From Gottschalkiaceae bacterium SANA (GTDB lineage: Bacteria > Bacillota > Clostridia > Tissierellales > GPF-1): 64,000 nucleotides of DNA. Under the pieces are notes generated by a model. That model did no database searches. It was not told where the DNA came from and was given only the letters and a program-made list of their open reading frames with translations. The position numbers and the translations under genes were made by a program. Shown in pieces: positions 52,147 to 61,047 of this stretch; within the stretch, counting starts at the first letter, position 1; every line of letters starts with the position of its first letter. The DNA lies in the NCBI GenBank assembly GCA_036323355.1, contig AP028876.1, forward strand, positions 2,418,001 to 2,482,000. The letters run 5' to 3'.

Positions 52147-52472
52147 TATTCATCACCCTCTTGATCAGCTCCATTACCTGAAGCCTTCTCTTCTTGTTCC
52201 TGCAGATAATCAACCAAAGCTTTTTCAGCCTTGTCTTTCCCCTTGATCCGCTCACCATTGGGTAGTTCAAAGTAACCACCACCCACATGATTGAGTAAGG
52301 AATCCGGATCCTCTTCATGATCTTCTTGAGGTTCACTCTCTTCTGGCTCAAGAGAAACAGCTGCACCCACCAAAACCAACGACTCTGCAAATTCAGTCTC
52401 GAGATCATACTCTCGATTGTTTAAAAAGACACCCGCGCTAGACGCGGATGTCTTCTTCATCTTCACTCTCAT
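52146..52472 (-). CDS. small acidic phage protein after the capsid gene
   Basis: A 108-residue acidic protein (LEPEESEPQEDHEEDPDS ... QEGDE). Such short acidic genes commonly follow the major capsid gene in HK97-type modules; function unknown. Start MRVKMKK at 52472 behind AGGAGG. Confidence 0.65.
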   Translation of the reverse strand: MRVKMKKTSASSAGVFLNNREYDLETEFAESLVLVGAAVSLEPEESEPQEDHEEDPDSLLNHVGGGYFELPNGERIKGKDKAEKALVDYLQEQEEKASGNGADQEGDE

Positions 52473-52482
52473 CAACTTCCTC

Positions 52483-53718
52483 CTATCCCAGCTTAATGCG
52501 GGCAAAGGCTTCTTCCATCACCGGCTGGCCATCAGTCTCTTTACGGCCAATGAAGCCAACTTGATTGCTTTCAGCATAAAGCTCAACAAGACGCTGGATC
52601 TTCATATCCAATGCATCTGCAATCCAGTAATGGCTGAAATCACCCAAAAGACCAACATATTGAGCAGTGGTGAAGGTATTCGGTGCAAACTCTGAAGTAT
52701 GATACGGCATGTTTAAAATCTTATCCGCTTCAGGCAGATTCGGATTCAAGACATACTGACCATTTCCATCTTTCAGCTGCATGATCTGAAGAACTGCATC
52801 CCGGTGGAACATCCAGCGCGCTTTTCGGCGGTACCCTTCTTTCAATGAAAGCTTGGTCGCCAATAGGCCATCATAGGTGATCGACTCAGCAGTATTACCT
52901 GCAGCAATGTCACGACCTGTTGAAATACCATTTGCACTTGGCGTAAATACTCCCAACGGCTTCCCATTTCCATCTCCAGTCAAGAATGCTTTCTCTTCAG
53001 CTACTGCGAATTTATACATCAAACGCTCTCGAATGATGTCCTCAACCGGCAAGGCTGCCATGCGGATCAAGGTGTTTGAAGCTTTGATGCGCTTTGCCAA
53101 AGCCTGTGGCTTCAACTCTCGCTTACCAAATTCCAAGGTGCCTTCGTTGCCTGTTCCCAGTTCAGTTGTCCAGTCCGCATCTGCGATATCCGTATCAAGT
53201 GTTGGAATGCCCATGCTCAAAGCAGTCGTAAGTTCAAACACTGTTGCGAATTGACGCATCCACACAGCATCCTTCAATCCCGCCAAAAGCTTTCGCATAA
53301 ACTCTTGTGGGGCTGTGATGTTGCCGCCATTGATTGCAACACTCGCTTGAAGTGCTCGAGACTCTTCAGTCGTAAAAGCAGCCGTTCGGCCATCGACCAA
53401 AAACTTACCAAATGCTGAACGATATTCTGGCGTATTTGTCGGGTGAATCACACCACCACGAGTGCCTAAATCAATCTGACCCGCTTGTGGGTTTCCACTG
53501 CCTTCAATAGATTGCTCCAATGCTGACAGTTGATCATTTCGCTCTTCCGTAGCGATCTGATCATCAAACTTTCGCACATCGTCCATGTGTTTGTCCCAGA
53601 TCACCTTCTCATCAGCGTTCATGCTTCGCTTTTCTTTTCCAGCCTTGTCAACCAAAGTACGGGCTTGACCAATTAGGTTCGCGCGTTGTTGCCGTAATTC
53701 TCTTACTCTTTCATTCAT
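52483..53718 (-). CDS. HK97-type major capsid protein
   Basis: A 411-residue protein. N-terminal coiled-coil delta domain (residues 1-90, rich in R, E, Q), probably removed by the protease. Then the HK97 fold with RKLLAGLKDAVWMRQFA, EEKAFLTGDGNGKPLGVFT and GDFSHYWIADALDMKIQRLVE. Forms the icosahedral shell. Confidence 0.95.
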   Translation of the reverse strand: MNERVRELRQQRANLIGQARTLVDKAGKEKRSMNADEKVIWDKHMDDVRKFDDQIATEERNDQLSALEQSIEGSGNPQAGQIDLGTRGGVIHPTNTPEYRSAFGKFLVDGRTAAFTTEESRALQASVAINGGNITAPQEFMRKLLAGLKDAVWMRQFATVFELTTALSMGIPTLDTDIADADWTTELGTGNEGTLEFGKRELKPQALAKRIKASNTLIRMAALPVEDIIRERLMYKFAVAEEKAFLTGDGNGKPLGVFTPSANGISTGRDIAAGNTAESITYDGLLATKLSLKEGYRRKARWMFHRDAVLQIMQLKDGNGQYVLNPNLPEADKILNMPYHTSEFAPNTFTTAQYVGLLGDFSHYWIADALDMKIQRLVELYAESNQVGFIGRKETDGQPVMEEAFARIKLG

Positions 53719-54333
53719 CTATTTTCCCTCCATCTCTAAAAGATCCAATTCCAATTTCATCAACTCAAGCTCTACAGCACTTTCACTCACGCTTGCTCGT
53801 GAATCAAAAACATCTTGTGCCGATCTTGCCGATGCAACACTCTGCGGATATGCCGGAATAGTCACCGGACAAACCTCAAATAAATCAGCTTCAAGAACCG
53901 TTCGCACCGCCATATCCGGATCCGTTTCATCCCACTCTTCCTTTGTTGCATGAAAGATAAATGAACTTCCCCGCACATCTCCGCGCTCGATCGTTTCGAT
54001 ATGTCTCTCTGCCCAAGAAGGTGGATCGATTTCATACCGAAGACCAACTTCATCCTCCAGCACCGACAAAGTACCAGGGGTTCTTCCTAGGACTTCTTCC
54101 ATCCGATGTTGCCATGTAGCAACAACTTCTTGATTCGACAAGGATTTCTGAAAAGCACCCCTTCGAAACTGTTCTTGAAACAATCCCCAAATCGGTTTTG
54201 ATCGCTGATTCCACTTCACAGCGTATCCAACAATCTTTTTCATCTTTCCTTCTTCTTCAGCTGCACGAAGTTCAACACTTGGTAAAAACACATTACTTCT
54301 TTGTTCTCGTTCCTTCCTATTCACTCTTCTCAC
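53719..54333 (-). CDS. HK97 prohead protease
   Basis: A protein of about 204 residues. KIVGYAVKWNQRSKPIW is the N-terminal signature; catalytic His in VATWQHRMEEVLGRTPGTL and Ser in DVRGSSFIFHATKEEW. Cleaves the capsid delta domain and itself. GTG start, overlapping the portal gene by 17 bases. Confidence 0.92.
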   Translation of the reverse strand: MRRVNRKEREQRSNVFLPSVELRAAEEEGKMKKIVGYAVKWNQRSKPIWGLFQEQFRRGAFQKSLSNQEVVATWQHRMEEVLGRTPGTLSVLEDEVGLRYEIDPPSWAERHIETIERGDVRGSSFIFHATKEEWDETDPDMAVRTVLEADLFEVCPVTIPAYPQSVASARSAQDVFDSRASVSESAVELELMKLELDLLEMEGK

Positions 54334-55537
54334 CCCCCTGAAGAATTTCCTTCACCGGTCTCATGTTTCCATTGATGAAGTATTCATCCAATCCATCTTT
54401 CAGCTCCATGTTTTCAAGCTTCCTCACATCGTTCCCACTCATCCAACCATCGTTGATCGCAAAATGATATCCTTTGTACCGCGTATTAATGTCGCCTCGA
54501 AGAAGGCCATCCACGTTGTACTCGATTGAATACCGCTTTCTCTCAATCGATGTTAAAAGAGAACGAACCATCGACTGCTCCCATCGAACCAACCAAGGAC
54601 GAATCGTGTGCTTCACAAAAGAAATGTCCTGATGCTCAATGTTTGAGAAAGTCGCTTTGTCCAAAACTCCAATCAAGTGCTGCGGTACCCGGTAGATCCT
54701 TGCGATTTCTTCAAGTTGGAACTTGCGAGTTTCAAGAAATTGCGCATCCTTCTGAGGGATCCCAATTTGCTTATAGGTTAAGCCCTCTTCTAGAATCGCA
54801 ATTCGATGTGAGTTCTCAAGTCCTTGATGCATTTCATTCCATGACTCTTTTAGATTACTCTGCGCATCCTTTCCTAAAACCTTTGGATGCTCAAGCACAC
54901 CTCCTGGGGTTGCATTGTTCCCAAAGAATCGGGATCCGAACTCCTCAGCTGAAAGTCCCAGGCCAATTGCTTCCCTGGCTAACCCAATTGGAGAAATCCC
55001 TTGAACCCCATCAAGTGTCAGTCCTACCAAATGAAGAACATTCGATGCAGGTAGTATCACCTGTTTCCCATTGGGAAGTGAGACCCGGTAGCGAAGCTTC
55101 CTGGTTCCTTGCTCCCGTTCTAAATTCGTTGTAGCTGGATTTAGTGGCCACAATGCTTTTGGATATCCATCATTTCCCCACTGAATCTCCGCATAAGCAT
55201 TCCCCCATAAGAGAAGGTGCGCCTGCATCATCGATCGAAAGGATGTTGAAGTCATTTCAGGATTTGGCTGATCATGCAACAATCCATACAAGGGGTGATC
55301 CCTGGCCTTGGTGCGAGTGTCTTGATTCTTCTCATAGAGAAACAACGGCAAAGATGCGATTGTATCACTGATCACATTTACACAGGCAAGCACCCCCGAA
55401 TAGGTCAGCGCATTCCCTTCTGTAACCACCTTGCCGGTATAGCTTTGTATGCCACCAGTCAAGAAACTCACCGTCGAATTCGATGGATTTGCAATTGAAT
55501 CACCGCGCCTCTCTACAAGCTTTCCGAAAAATCCCAT
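54317..55537 (-). CDS. HK97-family portal protein
   Basis: A 406-residue portal subunit: VLACVNVISDTIASLPLFLYE, LLHDQPNPEMTSTSFRSMMQAHLLLWGNAYAEI and FRVPQHLIGV-like YRVPQHLIGVLDKATFSNIEHQ are typical. Twelve copies form the DNA channel at the capsid vertex. Confidence 0.95.
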   Translation of the reverse strand: MGFFGKLVERRGDSIANPSNSTVSFLTGGIQSYTGKVVTEGNALTYSGVLACVNVISDTIASLPLFLYEKNQDTRTKARDHPLYGLLHDQPNPEMTSTSFRSMMQAHLLLWGNAYAEIQWGNDGYPKALWPLNPATTNLEREQGTRKLRYRVSLPNGKQVILPASNVLHLVGLTLDGVQGISPIGLAREAIGLGLSAEEFGSRFFGNNATPGGVLEHPKVLGKDAQSNLKESWNEMHQGLENSHRIAILEEGLTYKQIGIPQKDAQFLETRKFQLEEIARIYRVPQHLIGVLDKATFSNIEHQDISFVKHTIRPWLVRWEQSMVRSLLTSIERKRYSIEYNVDGLLRGDINTRYKGYHFAINDGWMSGNDVRKLENMELKDGLDEYFINGNMRPVKEILQGGEKSE

Positions 55538-55544
55538 TTACTTA

Positions 55545-55730
55545 TCACCTCCTCGCCAAAAGAAAACTAAACCCCATCATCAAAACACCCGCTGCAATGA
55601 ATGCAGCGGGTATCGATATGAGATGGATCCCATAAATCAAAAGGCACATGCCTAGTAATAAAAACAGATCATCAAGGTGCTTTAGAAAACTCTCCCCAAT
55701 CCATCTGATTCCTTTCTTCAGTTTCATCAT
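55545..55730 (-). CDS. small phage membrane protein between terminase and portal
   Basis: A 61-residue protein with two hydrophobic helices (LFLLLGMCLLIYGIHLI, AAFIAAGVLMMGFSFLLA). Overlaps the terminase stop by 4 bases, which supports translation. Small membrane proteins at this position are common; role unknown. Confidence 0.65.
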   Translation of the reverse strand: MMKLKKGIRWIGESFLKHLDDLFLLLGMCLLIYGIHLISIPAAFIAAGVLMMGFSFLLARR

Positions 55731-57424
55731 ATAAATGCAATCCCTCTCTCTGAATACACGCTTCTTGATTCATTTTCATATGGTCGAAGAATCGCGCGCA
55801 CATGGCTAATCACTGCTGCAACCGCAGGATCAATTCGGTACTGTGCTTTCGACTTATCCAGTTTGATATTGCCGGCTGGGTCCGAAACAGCAACCGCATT
55901 ACTCATTGCCCAGGACAATACTGGATTATTGTTGTGAATGTATTTGCCCCGAAGAACCAACTTGTACACATCCTTGGTCGGTTCAGAAAGCGTCTTATAC
56001 CCTTGGCGAATCTCCACACAAAGGAAACCTTCATTGGTCAAGGTGTTGGCCATCTGCGTTGCATTCCATGGATCATAACAAATCTCTTTGATATCCCAAA
56101 CCTCAGCTTTCGTCATGATGTATGAAATGATCCAATCATAATCAACCACGCCTCCAGGAGTGAAAGTCAAATACCCTTGTTTCTCCCACAAGCGATATGG
56201 TACCTTGTCACGCTTGATCTTCTCATCTACTTTGTCTTCCGGAATAAAGGAATGACTATGAACAAATACACGGCCATCCGGCAAAGAAAATTCAAAATTG
56301 ATACTCGTGATATCTGTCGTTGCAGATAAATCCACCCCAACTATGCAAGGAATCTCTTCAAGCTTTAGCGCCTTTACTTCTTCCTTGGACAATGTTGGAC
56401 ACTTGCGCCACTTCTCCATATCCATCCAGCGCACTTCGCTATTCACCCAAACGTTCAAATGCTTACACAGAAAGTTGTTTTGCGCTGCTGGAATCTCCAT
56501 GGCCTTTTTCACTTTTGCTTCCAGATCCTCAAGCTTCACAGAAACCCCAAGGTTGGGATTCGCCTTCGCCCAAGTCTCAGGATCCCGCCAATCATCTTCC
56601 GGATCCATCTGAGCGATATAAGCGAAGTAGCGATCATCTTCCATGCCAGCGGTATTCTTTAAAATCTTTGTTGAATATTCATACTGCTCATAACAGATGC
56701 CGTTGTGATTAAAGCCGGCTGTTGTGATCGGGAACATCAATGGTTGTCGCCGCGCCCCGGTTGCCGTTTCAAGAACGTCCCAAAGTTCACGCGTTTTATG
56801 GGCATGTAACTCATCGATCAATGCAAAGTAAACATTCAATCCATCCAGGCTATCCGCTTCTGAAGCCAATGGTTCAAACTTGCTAAAGGTAGCCGGCACA
56901 CTCAAATTCAGCTTGTAAATATCGACCATGTCCTTCAGTTCGCTCGATGTCATTACCATCCGCTTGGCTTCTTCAAATATGATCTTCGCTTGGTCACGCT
57001 TGGTGGCAGCGGAATAAATCTCCGCTCTAGCCTCTCCATCTGCCAGCAATCCATAAAGGGCAATACCTGCAGCTAAAGTAGACTTTCCATTCTTCCTGGG
57101 TACCTGGACATAAGCCGTTCGGAAGCGGCGAACCCCATCTGACTTTCGGACCCATCCGAAGACGGATCCAACGATAAAGCACTGCCAGAGTTCCAATTCT
57201 ATTGGCCGCCCTGCCCATTCACCAGTAGTGTGCTTCAAGAATGGGAAGAAATTGATCGCTCGATCCGCAAGTTCCTTATCAAACTTATAGGGATACTTTT
57301 TCCGAACCGACTTCTTCAGGTCATTCATGTGCCGCTTACAGGCCAACTTAACCAGTTCATTGGCCGGGATATTGCCGGCTAAAACTTCCCTGGCATACTT
57401 GGTTGTTCTATCCACTTCGACCAC
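55727..57424 (-). CDS. terminase large subunit
   Basis: A 565-residue packaging motor. ATPase: YVQVPRKNGKSTLAAGIALYG (Walker A-like) and YFALIDELHAHKTRELW (Walker B). Nuclease domain: GVDLSATTDITSINF and the C-terminal DKSKAQYRIDPAVAA. HK97/lambda-like TerL of Terminase_1 type. Confidence 0.95.
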   Translation of the reverse strand: MVEVDRTTKYAREVLAGNIPANELVKLACKRHMNDLKKSVRKKYPYKFDKELADRAINFFPFLKHTTGEWAGRPIELELWQCFIVGSVFGWVRKSDGVRRFRTAYVQVPRKNGKSTLAAGIALYGLLADGEARAEIYSAATKRDQAKIIFEEAKRMVMTSSELKDMVDIYKLNLSVPATFSKFEPLASEADSLDGLNVYFALIDELHAHKTRELWDVLETATGARRQPLMFPITTAGFNHNGICYEQYEYSTKILKNTAGMEDDRYFAYIAQMDPEDDWRDPETWAKANPNLGVSVKLEDLEAKVKKAMEIPAAQNNFLCKHLNVWVNSEVRWMDMEKWRKCPTLSKEEVKALKLEEIPCIVGVDLSATTDITSINFEFSLPDGRVFVHSHSFIPEDKVDEKIKRDKVPYRLWEKQGYLTFTPGGVVDYDWIISYIMTKAEVWDIKEICYDPWNATQMANTLTNEGFLCVEIRQGYKTLSEPTKDVYKLVLRGKYIHNNNPVLSWAMSNAVAVSDPAGNIKLDKSKAQYRIDPAVAAVISHVRAILRPYENESRSVYSERGIAFI

Positions 57425-57902
57425 CCTTTATGAAACTAGCAAAGGGGCTCTCCATTTTTTCAGCCTGCTCCATTGACAATGAAGTTCTAGAGCTTGGAGT
57501 CAAACCAAACTCTTTGCAGAAAGTCACCATCAACTTCATCGCAGTATTCGCGATCCCAACTTCAGGACGCTGAATGATATTTCCCTTGTCTGACGTAAAT
57601 GTCAGGCCTTTTTCTTTAACCAGCTTCTCAGCCTGCACCCATCGAGAAAAGTTAGCGCAGTATGCCGCCAGTGCCGCTTCGTCTGCTTTTGTTAACAATC
57701 CGACTTTGTGAAGGAGTGGGGCAATCCGCTTCCATTCCTTCTTGGCCAAGCTGTCCAAGTATGTTGGTGGCTTAACTGTTCCCTTTGCATCTAATTCATA
57801 TTTCTCAAACTCCGGCTCATTTTTATTCAAGGACCTTTTGCCAGGGTTCCCCTGAAGTGATTTCAAAGCCGTTGGTTTTGGTTTTCTTCCTGGTTGTCCC
57901 AA
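57408..57902 (-). CDS. terminase small subunit, P27 family
   Basis: A 164-residue DNA-binding packaging protein: GRKPKPTALKSLQGNPGKRSLN at the N-terminus and NIIQRPEVGIANTAMKLMVTFCKEFGLTPSSR at the C-terminus are P27 hallmarks. TTG start behind GGGGGGTC. Overlaps terL by 17 bases. Confidence 0.92.
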   Translation of the reverse strand: MGQPGRKPKPTALKSLQGNPGKRSLNKNEPEFEKYELDAKGTVKPPTYLDSLAKKEWKRIAPLLHKVGLLTKADEAALAAYCANFSRWVQAEKLVKEKGLTFTSDKGNIIQRPEVGIANTAMKLMVTFCKEFGLTPSSRTSLSMEQAEKMESPFASFIKGGRSG

Positions 57903-57950
57903 TTTGACCCCCCCTATTCTAATTCGCGGGTGTGTGAGTGAAGGGCCACC

Positions 57951-57974
57951 GAACGGTCCCCTTCGGAACCGTTC
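57951..57974. other. hairpin between terS and HNH genes, possible cos-region element
   Basis: GAACGGT and ACCGTTC form a 7-base stem with a 10-base loop. Several C runs flank it (57908-57914 and 57987-57992). HNH-TerS phages often keep their cohesive-end site near here; no direct proof. Confidence 0.35.
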
Positions 57975-57995
57975 TAGAGATCTAACCCCCCCTAC

Positions 57996-58364
57996 CTATC
58001 TACCGAAACCACCATCTTCGGTTGCAGTCTTCACATTATGGCATTCCTCACAGAGCGGTTGCCAGTTACTCACATCCCAGAACAAGTCTGGATCACCCTT
58101 ATGAGGGATGATGTGGTCAACAACTGTCGCCTGTCGAACGATTCCTTTGGCTGCACACCGAGTACATAGTGGATTCCGTAATAAAAAAGACCTTCGCGCT
58201 TTCCGCCAACGATGATCATATCCTCGCTGACTTGCCGATGGTCTTTGTTTATCCTTTTGTCGTTTTACCTTTTTCTTTTCTGCCTTGTGCTCTTCACAAT
58301 AATAGCCAGATGTGAGGTTCTTACACCCGATCTTGGCACATGGTTTCAGTGGTCTGTTTGCCAT
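57996..58364 (-). CDS. HNH endonuclease
   Basis: A 122-residue HNH nuclease: paired cysteines CAKIGCKNLTSGYYCEEH, CTRCAAKG, then the core VVDHIIPHKGDPDLFWDVSNWQPLCEECHNVKT. Needed with TerS/TerL for cleavage at cos sites in HK97-like phages. Start behind GGAGGTG. Confidence 0.93.
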   Translation of the reverse strand: MANRPLKPCAKIGCKNLTSGYYCEEHKAEKKKVKRQKDKQRPSASQRGYDHRWRKARRSFLLRNPLCTRCAAKGIVRQATVVDHIIPHKGDPDLFWDVSNWQPLCEECHNVKTATEDGGFGR

Positions 58365-58513
58365 TTTCCCAAAATCACCTCCTAAATCATAGGACAGCCC
58401 GCATGACTACTAGGCTTAAAGGTGTTTTCCTAACACCCTTTTGAGTTTGTCGTATCTATGATTTTGTTAAACTCGTGAAAAAGCACTCAATCCCCGTCAT
58501 ATCAACGGCTTTC

Positions 58514-58541
58514 CTTGTATCGTAAAATCACAGTTTAACAA
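58514..58541 (-). promoter_or_regulatory. candidate late promoter before the HNH-terminase block
   Basis: On minus TTGTTA (58541-58536) and TACAAG (58519-58514), 16-base spacer, in the 220-base gap between recombinase and HNH genes. A hairpin GGTGTT/AACACC follows near 58420-58440. Weak match to consensus. Confidence 0.35.
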
Positions 58542-58586
58542 GCTATCCATTTTGACAAGCTCAACAGAAAAAAATATAAAAACAGG

Positions 58587-59138
58587 TCAAAATCGAAAGT
58601 TCTTCAACGTTCTATCGAGATAGTCCTGTTCCACTCCAATGTAATCCAAAGTTTGCACTTCACTCCTGTGTCCGTAAATCTTCATCAAGACAGGCAATGC
58701 ATTCCTCTCGCCACACTGCAAATAAAAATGGTGTCCAAATGTTTTCCGCATACTATGCGTACTCAACTTGACACCATATTTCCCTCCAGCTGCATTAATA
58801 ATCTGATATGCTCGTTGCCTTGTGATCGGCCGGTTGTAATTCTGCCTGGACCGAATCAAGTAATCTTCATTATCTTTATCACAAACATACAGGGCAACCT
58901 CTCGCCTCAACTCCGGATTAACGATAATCTTTCGAACGTTCCCTGTCTTCTGCTCGGTCACCATGAAATACTCTTGGTCCCTAACATCCGACACCTTCAG
59001 CTTCAGTATGTCGCTAATCCGAAGTCCGGAATAGATCCCCAGCATGAAGAGAATATAGTCCCGATCACTTTGCATCTTCAGGTATTCAGTTATGTCTTTC
59101 AGTACCCGCTTGTCACGGATTGGATTCGCTGCTGCCAT
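58587..59138 (-). CDS. catalytic-domain-only tyrosine recombinase
   Basis: A 183-residue protein with the full set of catalytic residues: Arg in YSGLRISDILKL, Lys in EQKTGNVRKI, HxxR in STHSMRKTFG, His in IYGHRS and Tyr in LDYIGVEQDY. It lacks the N-terminal arm-binding domain of a normal integrase, and it lies inside the phage genome between regulators and terminase. Probably a resolvase- or XerC-like helper. A terminator lies directly before its ribosome site. Confidence 0.88.
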   Translation of the reverse strand: MAAANPIRDKRVLKDITEYLKMQSDRDYILFMLGIYSGLRISDILKLKVSDVRDQEYFMVTEQKTGNVRKIIVNPELRREVALYVCDKDNEDYLIRSRQNYNRPITRQRAYQIINAAGGKYGVKLSTHSMRKTFGHHFYLQCGERNALPVLMKIYGHRSEVQTLDYIGVEQDYLDRTLKNFRF

Positions 59139-59151
59139 TATTTCACCTCAC

Positions 59152-59180
59152 AAAAAAGAGAACTGCTCTAGGCAATTCTC
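59152..59180 (-). terminator. terminator directly before the recombinase start
   Basis: On minus GAGAATTGC/GCAGTTCTC (one loop of five) then TTTTTT, then GTGAGGTGAAATA and the ATG, only 14 bases away. The same hairpin stands before the recombinase remnant at 37144-37172. Confidence 0.85.
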
Positions 59181-59241
59181 CTTAATATCACTATAACATG
59201 GGGATATGGCATTAAATGTTCCCTAATTGTTCCTTGATCAA

Positions 59242-59952
59242 TTATACACCGTTAGCTCTTCTTATTAATTGATTACTTTTTATTTTCACAAATACAATCT
59301 TCTCTAGTTTATTAAAACTATCTCTTATTATTGAGATCTCTTTCATTAACTCATCGATCTCTTTTTCACATTCACGTCTGTCTTCATGCTCTGGACATAC
59401 TTGATTTTTCATAAATATTCTACTTCGTATATTATTTGAGGAAACGGCCAATTGTTTTTCCCAATGATCATTAAACTCATCTAAGTTTTCATATATTTCA
59501 ACTGCATCACTATAACATTTTTCAAATTCTTCAATCGGTATCAACTTCAAAAAATCATAGTAACCCATAATATCACTTCTAAAAGAATCCATTCTCTTAA
59601 TGGACAACTCAAACATTCCCTCTGTAATCTCATCGTTATCATACACTTTTTTTATTTTATTCATCTCTTCGTATATAGCACCCGAAAGGATTTTATTCAA
59701 TTTAGCTGCAGCCCTAAACTGTATAGCCAAAGCATCTATTTCTCTTTCGTACATACGCTTTTGTAGTCCGGTTGTTGTTTGCTGAACCCGTAACAATAAA
59801 AATGAAATAGCCAAGGTTATTAGAGCACTAAAAACTTCAACACCACTAGACTCTTTGAAAAAACCAAAAAAAACGATTACCTCAGAACTCATCAGTACTA
59901 TCAGAGTAATAATAAATAAAGTTTCAATCAATTCAAGGATTTTCTCTTTCAC
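59242..59952 (-). CDS. uncharacterised 2-TM prophage protein
   Basis: A 236-residue protein with two N-terminal hydrophobic helices (about 8-31 and 39-55) and a long, charged, mostly helical cytoplasmic part with CPEHEDRREC. Architecture resembles small two-helix effectors that couple to a cytosolic domain, but the family is not recognised. GTG start behind AGGAGGATACT. It is the last gene before the recombinase leader terminator. Confidence 0.7.
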   Translation of the reverse strand: MKEKILELIETLFIITLIVLMSSEVIVFFGFFKESSGVEVFSALITLAISFLLLRVQQTTTGLQKRMYEREIDALAIQFRAAAKLNKILSGAIYEEMNKIKKVYDNDEITEGMFELSIKRMDSFRSDIMGYYDFLKLIPIEEFEKCYSDAVEIYENLDEFNDHWEKQLAVSSNNIRSRIFMKNQVCPEHEDRRECEKEIDELMKEISIIRDSFNKLEKIVFVKIKSNQLIRRANGV

Positions 59953-60030
59953 AGTATCCTCCTAGGCAATTCTTATTAATAACATATTGCAATATTTTTA
60001 TACTGGCTATTATTCCCTAACTGTTCGATT

Positions 60031-61047
60031 TTAGTTAAGTATGCTTGCTAAAAACCATGTAATTCCAATTACCGCAATAACAAGATACAGATAATTTTTC
60101 CGTCGAAACTTCATGATTTTTCTGTATTCTGTGCTAGTACTAACTTTACTACTAATTTGAATAAAATCAATTAATGTAAAAATAACAATTATTGTTACAA
60201 TTATCGAACCATTCAATACTATTACGCCGCCATACGATCCGTTATTTATAAGCGTTGAAACATAATTGAAATTAATACCAAGCAAACTAAATATAGCTAT
60301 AAAAACACTCATATACAAAAACAAATTGGATTCGATTTTTATAATGCGCTCTTCAATATTTTTCATTTTTTCAACAGATTCGCTAGTTTTATTTTGAGCT
60401 TGTAAAGCTTGATTTTTCAACATATCATTTTCACTTATCATTCTATTTATATGATCCAAACTATTCTTTGTCGCTATAAAAAAATAGTATTTCTCTCCAA
60501 ATTCTGTTATTGACAACGAGGAAAGATTCGTTGAAGTATAACTTTCGACATCCGATGTGTCCGATATACAATCTATAATATGATGTTGATCAATAAGATT
60601 GAGGAGTTCCTCGCGAGTATAAGCTTCATATGTCTCTTCATCCAAATATTGACCGTCCATCTTCTCAACCATCATTCTGATATCCATATATTTATCTATC
60701 TTGAAATCTAAATCACGAACATTTTTTTCATTCCAATCAAAGGTCTCTTCAATATCATGTAAGTTCCTAAGTCTTATATGTCCTCTAAGAATCGCATAAA
60801 AAATAAAATTTAAGGCGTCATAATCTCCAATCCCCATCACTTTAGAAGCTCTTTTTATTGAATATCTAAGAGGTTCAGATATAATGTTCGATATATTTTC
60901 TTCAATGTTATCGATTTTGAACGAGGATATATACTTTACTAATTGCGCATCATAGTCATTATTATAAATCGCCGACAATTTATGTATTAAGTACTTACGC
61001 TCCTTTAAAAATTGATATATTTTTTCCTTATCTTTCTTCTCCATCAT
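60031..61047 (-). CDS. prophage membrane protein, variable N-terminal domain plus conserved C-terminal membrane module
   Basis: A 338-residue protein, not recognised as a named family. The N-terminal 200 residues are soluble and helical; the middle (about 200-235) is a coiled coil (MISENDMLKNQALQAQNKTSESVEKM). The C-terminal third has membrane helices (LYMSVFIAIFSLLGINFNYV, VIVLNGSIIVTIIVIFTLIDF, YLYLVIAVIGITWFLA) homologous to the protein at 37229-38230. It overlaps the HTH regulator gene by 20 bases, so the two are translated together. Possible exclusion or abortive infection role is inference. Confidence 0.75.
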   Translation of the reverse strand: MMEKKDKEKIYQFLKERKYLIHKLSAIYNNDYDAQLVKYISSFKIDNIEENISNIISEPLRYSIKRASKVMGIGDYDALNFIFYAILRGHIRLRNLHDIEETFDWNEKNVRDLDFKIDKYMDIRMMVEKMDGQYLDEETYEAYTREELLNLIDQHHIIDCISDTSDVESYTSTNLSSLSITEFGEKYYFFIATKNSLDHINRMISENDMLKNQALQAQNKTSESVEKMKNIEERIIKIESNLFLYMSVFIAIFSLLGINFNYVSTLINNGSYGGVIVLNGSIIVTIIVIFTLIDFIQISSKVSTSTEYRKIMKFRRKNYLYLVIAVIGITWFLASILN

